This document shows, in pieces, positions 1 to 6,998 of a stretch of 18,561 bases of DNA. Made by a program: the position numbers and the translations under genes. The DNA comes from Bacillota bacterium (GTDB taxonomy: Bacteria; Bacillota; Clostridia; Peptostreptococcales; Natronincolaceae), in the NCBI GenBank assembly GCA_023387935.1, contig JAEWHG010000116.1:1-18561 (forward strand), written 5' to 3'. Position 1 is the first letter of the stretch. The number at the start of each line of letters is the position of its first letter. The notes beneath the pieces are model-generated. The model was given only the letters and a program-made list of their open reading frames with translations. It did no database searches and was not told the origin of the DNA.

Positions 1-1185
1 TTTATTGCAGATATGGATGGGAATGTTTTATATAAGTCTGAAAATACTACGGAAAACAAGGTAGATTTGCATAACATTATTCGTAATGCAATGAACACTA
101 GAATAGATTCATATAGCCTTAATGAGAGAGCAGAGTTTATTAGCTTTTATCCAATCACTTTAAATGATGTAAGAGCCTACGTAATAGCTAGCGGTGTACC
201 TGAAGCAGAGATTACTTATTATAATGGTAGTTCTGGATTTATTCCGGTAATTTTAGGTTTTGCAACATTTATACTGCTTTTTTACTTCTTAACACAGAAA
301 AAAATGCAATATATTGAAGAACTAGCAGGTGGACTTTTAGAAATTTCAGAGGGTAATTTAGATTACAGAATAGCCGACAAAAGTCAGGATGAGCTAGGCT
401 CCTTAGCTAACAATATAAATTCTATGGCAGAGGCATTAAAAACTAAAATAGAAGAAGAAAGAAAGGCTGAAATGCTTAAGAATGAGCTTATTACGAATGT
501 ATCTCATGACTTAAGAACACCACTGACCTCTATTATTGGATATTTAAATCTTTTAAAAGATGGAAAATACGATACTGAGGAAGAGGCTAAGCAATATTTA
601 GAGATTGCTTATGGAAAGTCAGAAAAATTAAAGTATTTAGTTCAGGATCTTTTTGAGTATACAAAACTTACAAATGGAGTAGTAGAATTGTCTTTAGATA
701 AAGTAAACTTAAATGATGTTATTGAGCAACTAACAGAAGAACTAGTTCCTATTTTAGAAGAAAAACATTTGAGATTTAAAAAAGAGTTGTCAAAAGAGAA
801 AGCTATCGTTTTGGCTGATATAAGTAGTATTGTAAGGGTTTTTGAAAATCTTTTAGCAAATGCTATTCGGTATAGTAGTGAAAATGAAGAAATAATGATA
901 AAAACTACGATTGATGAAAGCTTCGTTACTGTGTGCTTTGAGAATAAGGGAGAAATGATTGATCCTGAAGATTTAGACCGTATATTTGATCGGTTTTTTA
1001 AGGTAGAGAAGTCAAGAACATCTAATTCTACAGGATCTGGATTAGGGCTGGCAATATGTAAAAATATAATAAATCTCCACAAAGGAAGCATTTGGGCAGA
1101 TTGTGAAGGTGATATAGTTCGGTTTTTTATCAAGCTAAATAAGCAAACTTCTAATATAGAATGGAATTTTAACGCTTTCAATTAG
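1..1185 (+). CDS. Sensor histidine kinase, 5'-truncated by window edge
   Basis: This is the C-terminal part of a membrane-bound two-component sensor kinase. The reading frame is open to base 1 (Phe-Ile-Ala-Asp precede the first Met at 13), so the true start lies outside the window. In order one sees the end of an extracytoplasmic sensor region; a transmembrane helix around codons 80-98; a HAMP linker (about 100-150); a HisKA dimerisation domain with H-box NVSHDLRTPLTSIIGYL, the phosphoacceptor His being the codon at 505-507; an N-box (FENLLANAIRYS) near base 840-875; and a glycine-rich ATP lid (DRIFDRFFKVEKS, then GSGLGLAICKNII) near 975-1065. These are all hallmarks of a complete HATPase_c kinase core. 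The partner response regulator is presumably upstream, outside the window, as is usual for OmpR-type pairs. The gene ends 25 bp before the next promoter and has no obvious terminator. The stimulus cannot be inferred. Confidence 0.95.
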   Translation, partial: FIADMDGNVLYKSENTTENKVDLHNIIRNAMNTRIDSYSLNERAEFISFYPITLNDVRAYVIASGVPEAEITYYNGSSGFIPVILGFATFILLFYFLTQKKMQYIEELAGGLLEISEGNLDYRIADKSQDELGSLANNINSMAEALKTKIEEERKAEMLKNELITNVSHDLRTPLTSIIGYLNLLKDGKYDTEEEAKQYLEIAYGKSEKLKYLVQDLFEYTKLTNGVVELSLDKVNLNDVIEQLTEELVPILEEKHLRFKKELSKEKAIVLADISSIVRVFENLLANAIRYSSENEEIMIKTTIDESFVTVCFENKGEMIDPEDLDRIFDRFFKVEKSRTSNSTGSGLGLAICKNIINLHKGSIWADCEGDIVRFFIKLNKQTSNIEWNFNAFN

Positions 1186-1210
1186 TAATCAACAAAAACA
1201 GAAAATATTC

Positions 1211-1239
1211 TTGACATTAGAGATGTAATAATATACAAT
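1211..1239 (+). promoter_or_regulatory. Sigma-A-type promoter of the T-box/asnA transcript
   Basis: The -35 box TTGACA (1211-1216) matches consensus perfectly. A 17-nt spacer separates it from TACAAT (1234-1239), a one-mismatch -10 box. Transcription would start near 1246, just upstream of the T-box stem I. It is placed correctly to drive the leader and asnA. Confidence 0.85.
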
Positions 1240-1245
1240 GTAATG

Positions 1246-1566
1246 AATAAATTGATATCAAAATTAAAGACGATGAAGAAAAGAGTAAGTATAAGGAAGT
1301 AGTTTTAGCGAGTTGGTGATAGTGAAAGACCAATACGAAGCCTGTACTGAAGAACATTTCTGAGTTCCTAACCGAAATCCTTGTGAGAGTAGACTTAGGC
1401 GGAGCCAAACCGTTATAGATCGGACAGTATCGAATTTAAGAACAATGCGCAGCATTGGGCAATCTTCTGTACTGATTTGAGAGAGCTATTTAGCTAATTA
1501 GGGTGGTACCACGGAAGTCAAGTCTTTCGTCCTTATTTTTTTATAAGGATGAAGGGCTTTTTTTTA
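1246..1566 (+). promoter_or_regulatory. T-box leader riboswitch, probable asparagine specifier (AAC)
   Basis: This is a tRNA-sensing leader. The conserved T-box core GGGTGGTACCACGG lies at 1501-1514 and contains the UGGU that pairs with the 3' NCCA end of uncharged tRNA. Upstream, about 1270-1400, is a stem I region with the usual GTTGGTGAT...GAAAGACC elements. The candidate specifier codon is AAC (Asn) at 1353-1355, preceded by GAAG and followed by A and then CTGAGTT, as is typical of the specifier loop 3' side. AAC matches the downstream gene, asparagine synthetase. An intrinsic terminator follows (separate entry) and would compete with the antiterminator formed by the T-box core. Expected logic: uncharged tRNA-Asn allows readthrough into asnA. 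The class is very secure; the specifier assignment is by pattern and by gene match. Confidence 0.93.
1521..1566 (+). terminator. T-box attenuator terminator
   Basis: The stem arms 1521-1536 and 1543-1558 pair over 16 positions with G-U wobbles (AGTCTTTCGTCCTTAT against ATAAGGATGAAGGGCT). A run of eight T follows (1558-1565). It overlaps the region that would otherwise pair with the T-box core, as in other T-box attenuators. Confidence 0.9.
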
Positions 1567-1567
1567 T

Positions 1568-1605
1568 GACCTGACCCAATTTACGTAGTAAATTGTTGGT
1601 AGGTC
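1568..1605 (+). repeat. REP-like hairpin in the asnA leader
   Basis: The hairpin has an outer stem GACCT/AGGTC (1568-1572 with 1601-1605), a middle ACC/GGT and an inner stem CAATTTAC/GTAAATTG (1577-1584 with 1588-1595) closed by a GTA loop. Bulges are a G at 1573 and TT at 1596-1597. It follows the T-box terminator by two bases and is not part of the T-box fold. Its GACCTGACCC edge is the reverse complement of GGGTCAGGT, which recurs in the hairpin at 10837-10893, suggesting a dispersed palindromic repeat. No T-tract follows, so it is not a second terminator. Confidence 0.5.
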
Positions 1606-1678
1606 AAACGCAATGAATATTCAATTTACATCATCGAATGGAGTATATTTTTATCAAACTAAAATGGGAGGTAGTGTT

Positions 1679-2692
1679 ATGAAAGAAAGATTAATAATTC
1701 CAGAAGGATATAAATCTAGTTTAAACATTAAAGAAACAGAAATAGCCATTAAAAGGGTAAAGGATTTTTTTGAAACAGAATTATCAAAGGCTTTAAGTGT
1801 AACTAGAGTATCAGCACCTTTGTTTCTTAGTCCAGAAACAGGAATGAACGACAACTTAAATGGAGTGGAAAGACCTGTATCTTTTGATATTAAGGATATG
1901 GATGGACAGAAGGTAGAAATAGTACATTCATTGGCAAAATGGAAACGCATGGCATTAGGTCGTTATGGGTTTGCAGTTGGAGAAGGTTTATATACGGATA
2001 TGGATGCTATTAGAAGAGATGAAGAGTTGGATAATATCCATTCTATTTATGTTGATCAATGGGACTGGGAAAAGATTATTGCTAAAAATGATAGAAAAGA
2101 GTCCAAACTAAAGGAAATAGTTGAAAGTATATATGGTGTTTTTAAAAGCACGGAAGAACATGTGGAAAAATTATACCCTGAACTTAAGGCCACATTACCA
2201 GATAAAATCACATTTATTACATCCCAAGAATTAGAGGATTTATATCCAGATCTTACCTCAAAAGAGAGAGAAAATGCCATAGCTAAAAAATATGGTGCAG
2301 TCTTTATTATGAAAATCGGGGGGGTACTAAAATCGGGAGAAAGACACGATGGTAGAGCGCCAGATTATGATGATTGGGAGCTAAATGGGGATATTCTATT
2401 TTGGTATCCTACATTAGATATGGCTTTAGAGCTTTCTTCCATGGGAATAAGAGTTGATGAAGATACCTTAGAAAAACAATTAAAGTTATCTAAGTGCGAG
2501 GATAGAAGAACCCTAGATTATCACAGATTAGTGTTGGAGAAAAAGCTACCGTATACAGTTGGAGGAGGGATCGGTCAATCTAGAATATGTATGTTCTTCC
2601 TACAAAAAGCGCATATAGGTGAGGTACAGGCTAGTATTTGGCCTAATGAAATGATAAACGTTTGTGAAGAGCATAATATGTTACTTTTATAA
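1679..2692 (+). CDS. asnA: Aspartate--ammonia ligase (ammonia-dependent asparagine synthetase)
   Basis: AsnA converts aspartate, ammonia and ATP into asparagine, AMP and pyrophosphate in the cytoplasm; its fold is related to class II aminoacyl-tRNA synthetases. The 337-residue product has the usual family length (E. coli AsnA is 330). It begins MKERLIIPEGYKSS and shows typical AsnA stretches: VSFDIKDMDG, LAKWKRMALGRYGF, IYVDQWDWEK, DDWELNGDILFWYP and, near the C-terminus, the glycine-rich GGGIGQSR at 295-302. I chose ATG 1679 because GGGAGG (1666-1671) lies 7 nt upstream. The earlier in-frame ATG at 1613 has no ribosome binding site, would add 22 residues unlike the family, and sits just after the leader hairpin. 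The gene stands alone behind an asparagine-type T-box, so expression should rise when tRNA-Asn is uncharged. Confidence 0.96.
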   Translation: MKERLIIPEGYKSSLNIKETEIAIKRVKDFFETELSKALSVTRVSAPLFLSPETGMNDNLNGVERPVSFDIKDMDGQKVEIVHSLAKWKRMALGRYGFAVGEGLYTDMDAIRRDEELDNIHSIYVDQWDWEKIIAKNDRKESKLKEIVESIYGVFKSTEEHVEKLYPELKATLPDKITFITSQELEDLYPDLTSKERENAIAKKYGAVFIMKIGGVLKSGERHDGRAPDYDDWELNGDILFWYPTLDMALELSSMGIRVDEDTLEKQLKLSKCEDRRTLDYHRLVLEKKLPYTVGGGIGQSRICMFFLQKAHIGEVQASIWPNEMINVCEEHNMLLL

Positions 2693-2715
2693 TCTATAAT
2701 TATGGCATAGTTCCC

Positions 2716-2744
2716 TTGAAATCCTAATTATGGTATCATATTAT
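2716..2744 (+). promoter_or_regulatory. Sigma-A-type promoter of the ABC transporter gene
   Basis: TTGAAA (2716-2721), a 17-nt spacer and TATTAT (2739-2744) lie about 50 bp before the ABC transporter start. No terminator is evident between asnA and here, so some readthrough from asnA is possible. Confidence 0.7.
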
Positions 2745-2800
2745 CTATAGCTCCATATAAAAAATAAGAAAATTATAGGACCAAAAGGGGGATTATGCCT

Positions 2801-4525
2801 ATGATAAAACGTTTTTCAACATACTATAAAAATCATCTACCGCTATTTTTTCTAGACTTTTCATGTGCCTTTTTAATGGCTGGATTAGATTTGATTTTTC
2901 CTACAGTCGTTAGCAAGATGATAGATGATATTCTGCCTTCAAAAAATCTATCTCTAATTATAAAGATCGGTATAGGACTATTAGCTTTATACCTTGTTAA
3001 GGCAATTTTAGAATATATCGTTAACTATTGGGGCCACACCTTAGGCGTAAGAATAGAATACGATATGAGGAAGGATTTATTCAATCATATACAGAAATTA
3101 TCTTTCAGTTATTTTGATAATACAAAAACAGGGCATATTATGTCCCGTATCGTAAATGATTTAAATGAGATTTCTGAGCTAGCTCACCATGGGCCAGAGG
3201 ATTTATTTATTGGGGTAGTAACATTAATAGGCTCATTTGTTATACTATTAAAAATCCATATACCCTTATCTTTAATTACTTTTGCAATAATACCAGTTAT
3301 GTTATTATATGCAATTATTACAAATAAAAAGATGACGTCAGCATTTAAAGAAACTAGGCTTAAGGTTGCTGATATTAACGCTCAGGTTGAGGATAGTATT
3401 TCAGGTGCAAGAGTAGTTAAATCATTTACCAATGAGTGGTATGAGGAAGAGAAGTTTGAAGAAGGAAATTTTAAATTTCGAGGAGCTAAGGAAAATGCGT
3501 ACAAGATCATGGCTGTATTCTACTCTGGAATTAATTTCTTTTCAAATTTAATTAATGTAGTTGTAATGATATTTGGTGGTATATTTGTATATTATGATCA
3601 GATAACATCTGGAGAACTAGTTGCTTTCCTATTATATGTATCTATGTTTTTACAGCCAATTAAGCGACTTACTGTATTGATAGAGAATTATCAAAAGGGT
3701 ATGTCAGGCTTTGCTAGATTTGTAGAAACCTTAGAAATAGATCCAGATATTAAAGATGATCCAAAGGCAATCGATGTTGGTAGGGTAGATGGAGAGATCA
3801 CATTGGACAATGTTACCTTTAGCTATAACAATAAGGAAAATGTGCTGAATAATATAACTCTGAAAATTATGCCAGGGGAAACAATCGCTTTTGTGGGTCC
3901 ATCAGGTGGTGGGAAAACAACATTATGCAGTTTGATCCCAAGATTTTATGAAGTAGATAAAGGCAGTGTTAAGGTAGACGGCACGGACATTAAAATGGTT
4001 ACACAAAGATCCTTAAGAGAAAATATAGGTATTGTTCAGCAAGATGTGTTTTTATTTTCAGGCACTGTTAGAGACAACATTGCCTATGGAAATATAGGAG
4101 CAAAAGAAGAAGAAATAATAGCTGCTGCAAAAAAAGCCAATGCTCACGAATTTATTATGGGTCTAGAAGATGGATACAACACTTATATTGGGGAAAGAGG
4201 AGTTAAGCTTTCCGGTGGACAAAAACAGAGACTTTCCATCGCTAGAATATTCTTAAAGAATCCACCAATTTTGATTTTAGATGAAGCTACGTCTGCATTA
4301 GATAACGAGACGGAAAAAGTTATTCAGGAAGCACTTTTTGATCTATCTGAAAACAGAACGACACTAATTATAGCACACCGTTTAGCTACCATAAAAAATG
4401 CAGATAGAATTGTAGTATTAACAGATGAAGGAATCGAGGAAGAGGGAACTCATAAGGAATTGTTAGAGAAAGATAGTATTTATGCAAGACTATATAAGGC
4501 ACAATTTGATGGTTTTATGGAATAA
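2801..4525 (+). CDS. ABC transporter, fused permease/ATPase (exporter half-transporter)
   Basis: This is a multidrug/lipid-type ABC exporter subunit of about 574 residues, expected to dimerise in the membrane. The N-terminal half has about six membrane spans (for example around residues 14-35, 52-72, 135-175 and 240-290). The C-terminal half is a complete nucleotide-binding domain: Walker A GPSGGGKTT at 366-374, Q-loop in IVQQDVFLFSGT, signature LSGGQ at 470-474, Walker B ILILDEATSALD around 490-500 and the switch histidine in LIIAHRLAT. An ATG at 2795 also opens the frame, but the ribosome binding site GGGGGA (2787-2792) lies only 2 nt before it and 8 nt before ATG 2801, so the second ATG is preferred. 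The substrate cannot be read from sequence. It resembles MsbA/BmrA/YfiC-type homodimeric exporters. It directly precedes the agr locus, but a strong terminator and a separate promoter argue against co-transcription, so a role in peptide export is not supported. Confidence 0.95.
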   Translation: MIKRFSTYYKNHLPLFFLDFSCAFLMAGLDLIFPTVVSKMIDDILPSKNLSLIIKIGIGLLALYLVKAILEYIVNYWGHTLGVRIEYDMRKDLFNHIQKLSFSYFDNTKTGHIMSRIVNDLNEISELAHHGPEDLFIGVVTLIGSFVILLKIHIPLSLITFAIIPVMLLYAIITNKKMTSAFKETRLKVADINAQVEDSISGARVVKSFTNEWYEEEKFEEGNFKFRGAKENAYKIMAVFYSGINFFSNLINVVVMIFGGIFVYYDQITSGELVAFLLYVSMFLQPIKRLTVLIENYQKGMSGFARFVETLEIDPDIKDDPKAIDVGRVDGEITLDNVTFSYNNKENVLNNITLKIMPGETIAFVGPSGGGKTTLCSLIPRFYEVDKGSVKVDGTDIKMVTQRSLRENIGIVQQDVFLFSGTVRDNIAYGNIGAKEEEIIAAAKKANAHEFIMGLEDGYNTYIGERGVKLSGGQKQRLSIARIFLKNPPILILDEATSALDNETEKVIQEALFDLSENRTTLIIAHRLATIKNADRIVVLTDEGIEEEGTHKELLEKDSIYARLYKAQFDGFME

Positions 4526-4550
4526 CCCCCAATGGGGGTTATTATTTTTT
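4521..4550 (+). terminator. Terminator of the ABC transporter gene
   Basis: There is a perfect 10-bp stem AATAACCCCC/GGGGGTTATT (4521-4530 with 4534-4543), an AAT loop and then TATTTTTT. It overlaps the stop codon (4523-4525) and separates this gene from the agr locus. Confidence 0.93.
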
Positions 4551-4602
4551 GCTATTTGAGGCTTAGGTCCTATTGCGCATAATAAAGTTAGTTAAAATTT
4601 TA

Positions 4603-4630
4603 TTGAAAAAATAAAGGGATATGTGATAAT
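4603..4630 (+). promoter_or_regulatory. Candidate promoter of the agr-like operon
   Basis: TTGAAA (4603-4608), a 16-nt spacer and GATAAT (4625-4630) lie inside TGTGATAAT. The start would be near 4637, giving a leader of about 85 nt containing the hairpins described separately. Confidence 0.55.
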
Positions 4631-4657
4631 GTGTCGAATAAACTAAAACAAGTATTA

Positions 4658-4703
4658 AAGTATATATCAATATTTGTTCAAAATATATACTTGTAGTATA
4701 TAT
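4658..4703 (+). repeat. Alternative-pairing inverted repeats in the agrB leader
   Basis: Three 9-nt arms occur: AGTATATAT (4659-4667), ATATATACT (4683-4691) and AGTATATAT (4695-4703). Arm 2 is an exact complement of both arm 1 and arm 3. With arm 1 the match extends to 10 bp (AAGTATATAT/ATATATACTT, 15-nt loop); with arm 3 it gives 9 bp and a 3-nt TGT loop. Only one pairing can exist at a time. Arm 3 ends one base before the ribosome binding site AAGGAGG (4705-4711). The same DNA could instead be a protein operator. All pairs but one are A-T, so RNA stability is modest. Confidence 0.55.
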
Positions 4704-4722
4704 TAAGGAGGCAGAACGGTGT

Positions 4723-5328
4723 ATGTCTACTACAGTTGAAAAAAAATTGTTAGATATTTTAAGCAAAGAGCTTGATTTGTCGGAGGATAAAATCGAAGTC
4801 ATATCCTTTGGATACAGACTGTTTATATATAGTATTTTAGGGTATCTAGCTATAGCTGTAGTATCCTATTTTTTAGGCACATTAGCAGCAACACTAACTG
4901 CAGCCATAACAGCATCTATATTTAGAATTTTTTCAGGTGGGGCACATGCTAGTAGCCAGAAAAGATGTGTTATTATTGGTGCTGTAATTTTTAATTTAAT
5001 TGGTATTGTAGTTACTTTTTATTATAATCGTATAACTTTAGAATGGATGAACTGGTTTTGTTGGATTACATTTATAGTTGCCATAATAACCTTTATTTTG
5101 TATGCGCCAGCAGATACTCCTGGTAAACCTATTACAACAAAAATTCAAAGAAGTAGATTAAAGAAGATTTCTATTGGTTTGCTAATCCTTTGGCTTATAT
5201 TAATTAATTTTGTTTTTAAAGGGGAAACAAATATATATAAGTTGCATCTTTTGGCTAGTACATCAGGTTTAGCGTGGCAAAGTGTGAATTTATGGCCTTC
5301 TACTTACAAATGGGTTATTTTTAAGTAA
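4723..5328 (+). CDS. agrB: AgrB-type membrane peptidase processing the autoinducer precursor
   Basis: AgrB is the integral-membrane cysteine endopeptidase that cuts the C-terminus of AgrD and forms the cyclic autoinducing peptide. The 201-residue product is of family length, with several membrane spans (about 32-50, 52-68, 83-100, 108-127, 152-166). The family motif FRIFSGGAHA carries the catalytic His75, and Cys82 follows seven residues later in SSQKRC, the same spacing as His77/Cys84 of Staphylococcus aureus AgrB. The APADTPGKPI loop is also typical. The ribosome binding site AAGGAGG (4705-4711) is 11 nt before ATG, slightly long. The agrD start lies 18 bp after the agrB stop, so the two are surely co-transcribed. 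AgrB identity is firm; specificity for the unusual serine-containing substrate is inferred from linkage. Confidence 0.95.
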   Translation: MSTTVEKKLLDILSKELDLSEDKIEVISFGYRLFIYSILGYLAIAVVSYFLGTLAATLTAAITASIFRIFSGGAHASSQKRCVIIGAVIFNLIGIVVTFYYNRITLEWMNWFCWITFIVAIITFILYAPADTPGKPITTKIQRSRLKKISIGLLILWLILINFVFKGETNIYKLHLLASTSGLAWQSVNLWPSTYKWVIFK

Positions 5329-5346
5329 AAACAGGGAGGAATACAA

Positions 5347-5469
5347 ATGAAGAGAAAATTAATGGGATTCATAGTAACACTTTTAAGTTTTTTTGCTTTA
5401 GCAAATGTAGCTTCTGCTAGTACAATTATGAATTATCAACCAGAGGTTCCAAAGTCACTAAGAAAATAG
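5347..5469 (+). CDS. agrD: AgrD-like cyclic peptide autoinducer precursor, cysteine-free (Ser at ring position)
   Basis: This 40-residue peptide is encoded directly after agrB, with GGGAGG about 8 nt before ATG 5347. Its N-terminus MKRKLMGFIVTLLSFFALA is a basic then hydrophobic leader like clostridial AgrD peptides, ending in Val-Ala-Ser-Ala. The C-terminus STIMNYQPEVPKSLRK carries the AgrD tail pattern (compare EVPKEL of S. aureus AgrD). Aligning PEVPKSL to staphylococcal and clostridial AgrD places Ser25 where the ring-forming cysteine normally is and puts the AgrB cut after Asn29. The predicted product is a five-residue Ser-Thr-Ile-Met-Asn lactone. No cysteine occurs anywhere in the peptide. 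A serine lactone is known from the Staphylococcus intermedius group, so this is chemically plausible. The Ala22-Ser23-Ala24 site directly before Ser25 could be cut by signal peptidase I, leaving no exocyclic tail. Gene identity is secure from position and tail; the ring chemistry is inference. Confidence 0.88.
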   Translation: MKRKLMGFIVTLLSFFALANVASASTIMNYQPEVPKSLRK

Positions 5470-5507
5470 ATATAACAATATAATCGCTATATTTAGGAGG
5501 AAATAAA

Positions 5508-5972
5508 ATGCAGTATTTATCACATTTTACACATGCATTTTTTATGTTTGTTACCCCTTTAAATTTTTTAGGATATAAATCAACAACAAAACAAAAAATT
5601 GTATTTACAATACTTTATGGTTTGGCAATTAATTTTTTTAGAAAAATATATGATTTTTTTCCTGTACCCTTTGGTACTCACACAATAATATTAGTTATTT
5701 TAAATATAATATTATTTAAACTAATATTACAAAATATTAGATGGAAAACATGTATATATACATGCTTAATTCTTTATATAATTTTATTAATTAACGATTT
5801 AATGATACTAGTACCTATTATGAATTTCTTTAATTTAACTGTAAATCAAATAGAAAGTAACGTTTTTTTGAGGTTTATTATAATAATTGTATCTAATGTT
5901 ATTCTTATTGTAGCAGCTACTGTTGGATATCTTAAAAATAAAAATACGAATCATGCTATACTGTATAAATAG
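5508..5972 (+). CDS. Small multi-pass membrane protein in agr operon, candidate receptor half
   Basis: I do not recognise a named family. The 154-residue product is very hydrophobic and Phe/Ile-rich, with about five predicted membrane spans (9-22, 30-46, 57-75, 82-108, 119-142), short loops, and a lysine-rich C-terminus ending at Lys154. It has no catalytic motif. It starts at ATG 5508 behind an excellent TAGGAGG (5491-5497 region) and lies 38 bp after agrD and 120 bp before the kinase gene, all on one strand. In staphylococcal AgrC the receptor has six or seven spans fused to the kinase. Here the kinase has only two spans, so this protein could supply the rest of the peptide-sensing domain. 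Other possibilities are an immunity or transport accessory protein. The gene is real from its start signals and context; the function is inference. Confidence 0.75.
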   Translation: MQYLSHFTHAFFMFVTPLNFLGYKSTTKQKIVFTILYGLAINFFRKIYDFFPVPFGTHTIILVILNIILFKLILQNIRWKTCIYTCLILYIILLINDLMILVPIMNFFNLTVNQIESNVFLRFIIIIVSNVILIVAATVGYLKNKNTNHAILYK

Positions 5973-6092
5973 TATAAATAGAATAGTAAGTCCCCAAAAC
6001 ATAAATTTATTCTGTATATTAGTATTTATTTAGAAAATAGCAAAGTTTTAAATTTAAGAAGCAAATAAACATTTTAAGATAGGGGTGAATAA

Positions 6093-6998
6093 ATGCTGAA
6101 GTCCAAAATGTTTAAGGTAAATTTAAATAACAAAGCAGAAAATATAAAAATGTTTTTTTTATTACAGGTTTTTGTTATAATGGCAGCTATGACTTATTTT
6201 AGCTCTAGTAAACTGAACATTATAGATGAAAGATTACACCCCTTACTTGGCGATGCAGTGTTAATGTCTCTTGTTGTTCTAAGTGGAATCGTTGGAATTG
6301 GTTCAATTTTTTTATTTAATGAACTAGTAAAGTTGATTAAAAAAGAAAATGAATACGAGCTGAGAAAGATTGAAATTCTACAAATGGAGGAAACTAATAA
6401 TTTATTAAGATCCCAAAAACATGATTTCTCTAACAATTTGCAGGTAATATGGGGAATGTTAAGCCTGGGTAATTTAGAAAAAGCAAATGAATATTTACAA
6501 AACTATACAAACGTACTAAAAATAGATGAAGAAGAGCTAGAAGAGATTAGAGCAATAAATAATGAATATCTGTATACTTTATTTTTAAATAAAAGCTATA
6601 AATGCAAGGATATGGAAATCTATATCCACTATAATGTAGAGCAAGGCATTAGCTTAAATAATTTTAATCCTATTGACCTTATTAGGGTTTTTGGTAATTT
6701 ATTAGATAATGCTATTTATGCAGTTAGAGGACTAGATAAAGAATTTAGAGAAATATTTGTTGATATTTATTCCGATGTTGATCACTATTTTTTTAATGTT
6801 TCTAATAAAGGTCCTAAAATACCTGAAGAAATAAAGAGTAAAATATTTAACCAAGGATTCACTACGAAAGGTGAAGAAGGAAGCGGTATGGGGTTATATA
6901 ATGTGAACCAGCTAGTAAATAAATATAGAGGAACAATATCGGTTGAAAATAACGAATACTTAGGAACTCAATTTATTATTTGTATCCCTAAGTTTTAA
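6093..6998 (+). CDS. GHKL-family sensor histidine kinase, AgrC-like, with only two membrane spans
   Basis: The 301-residue product has two predicted membrane helices (about 18-36 and 52-78), a short coiled linker, and then a kinase core of the AgrC/Spo0B-like type. The phosphoacceptor region is RSQKHDFSNNLQVIWGML with His110. The N-box is FGNLLDNAIYAV (200-211), the G1 region VSNKGPKIP (236-244), and the lid GSGMGL (263-268) is followed by YNVNQLVNKY. These residues match an active ATP-binding domain. The ribosome binding site AGGGGTG (6081-6087) precedes ATG 6093. It is the last gene of the agr-like cluster and most likely the sensor of the AgrD product. It is shorter than AgrC (about 430 residues) because the membrane sensor domain is reduced; the preceding membrane protein may complete it. 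No LytTR response regulator follows. Confidence 0.9.
   Translation: MLKSKMFKVNLNNKAENIKMFFLLQVFVIMAAMTYFSSSKLNIIDERLHPLLGDAVLMSLVVLSGIVGIGSIFLFNELVKLIKKENEYELRKIEILQMEETNNLLRSQKHDFSNNLQVIWGMLSLGNLEKANEYLQNYTNVLKIDEEELEEIRAINNEYLYTLFLNKSYKCKDMEIYIHYNVEQGISLNNFNPIDLIRVFGNLLDNAIYAVRGLDKEFREIFVDIYSDVDHYFFNVSNKGPKIPEEIKSKIFNQGFTTKGEEGSGMGLYNVNQLVNKYRGTISVENNEYLGTQFIICIPKF

Noticed and set aside
642..1181. Long antisense reading frame inside the sensor kinase
   Set aside because: It is the low-complexity, Ser/Ile-rich shadow of a clear kinase domain; no ribosome binding site or promoter.
1613..1678. In-frame N-terminal extension of asnA from ATG 1613
   Set aside because: No ribosome binding site, residues unlike AsnA, and an excellent GGGAGG start exists at 1679.
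2801..4525. ABC transporter as exporter of the AgrD signal
   Set aside because: It lacks a peptidase C39 domain, is separated from agrB by a perfect terminator and a promoter, and AgrB-type systems do not normally need an adjacent ABC exporter.
4674..4704. Promoter TTGTTC-17-TATATA directly before agrB
   Set aside because: The implied start would fall within the agrB ribosome binding site, leaving no usable leader; the upstream TTGAAA/GATAAT pair fits better.
5508..6998. Single AgrC gene broken by frameshift or stop
   Set aside because: The two reading frames are 120 bp apart, each with its own strong ribosome binding site, and the gap encodes nothing hydrophobic; separate genes are more likely.
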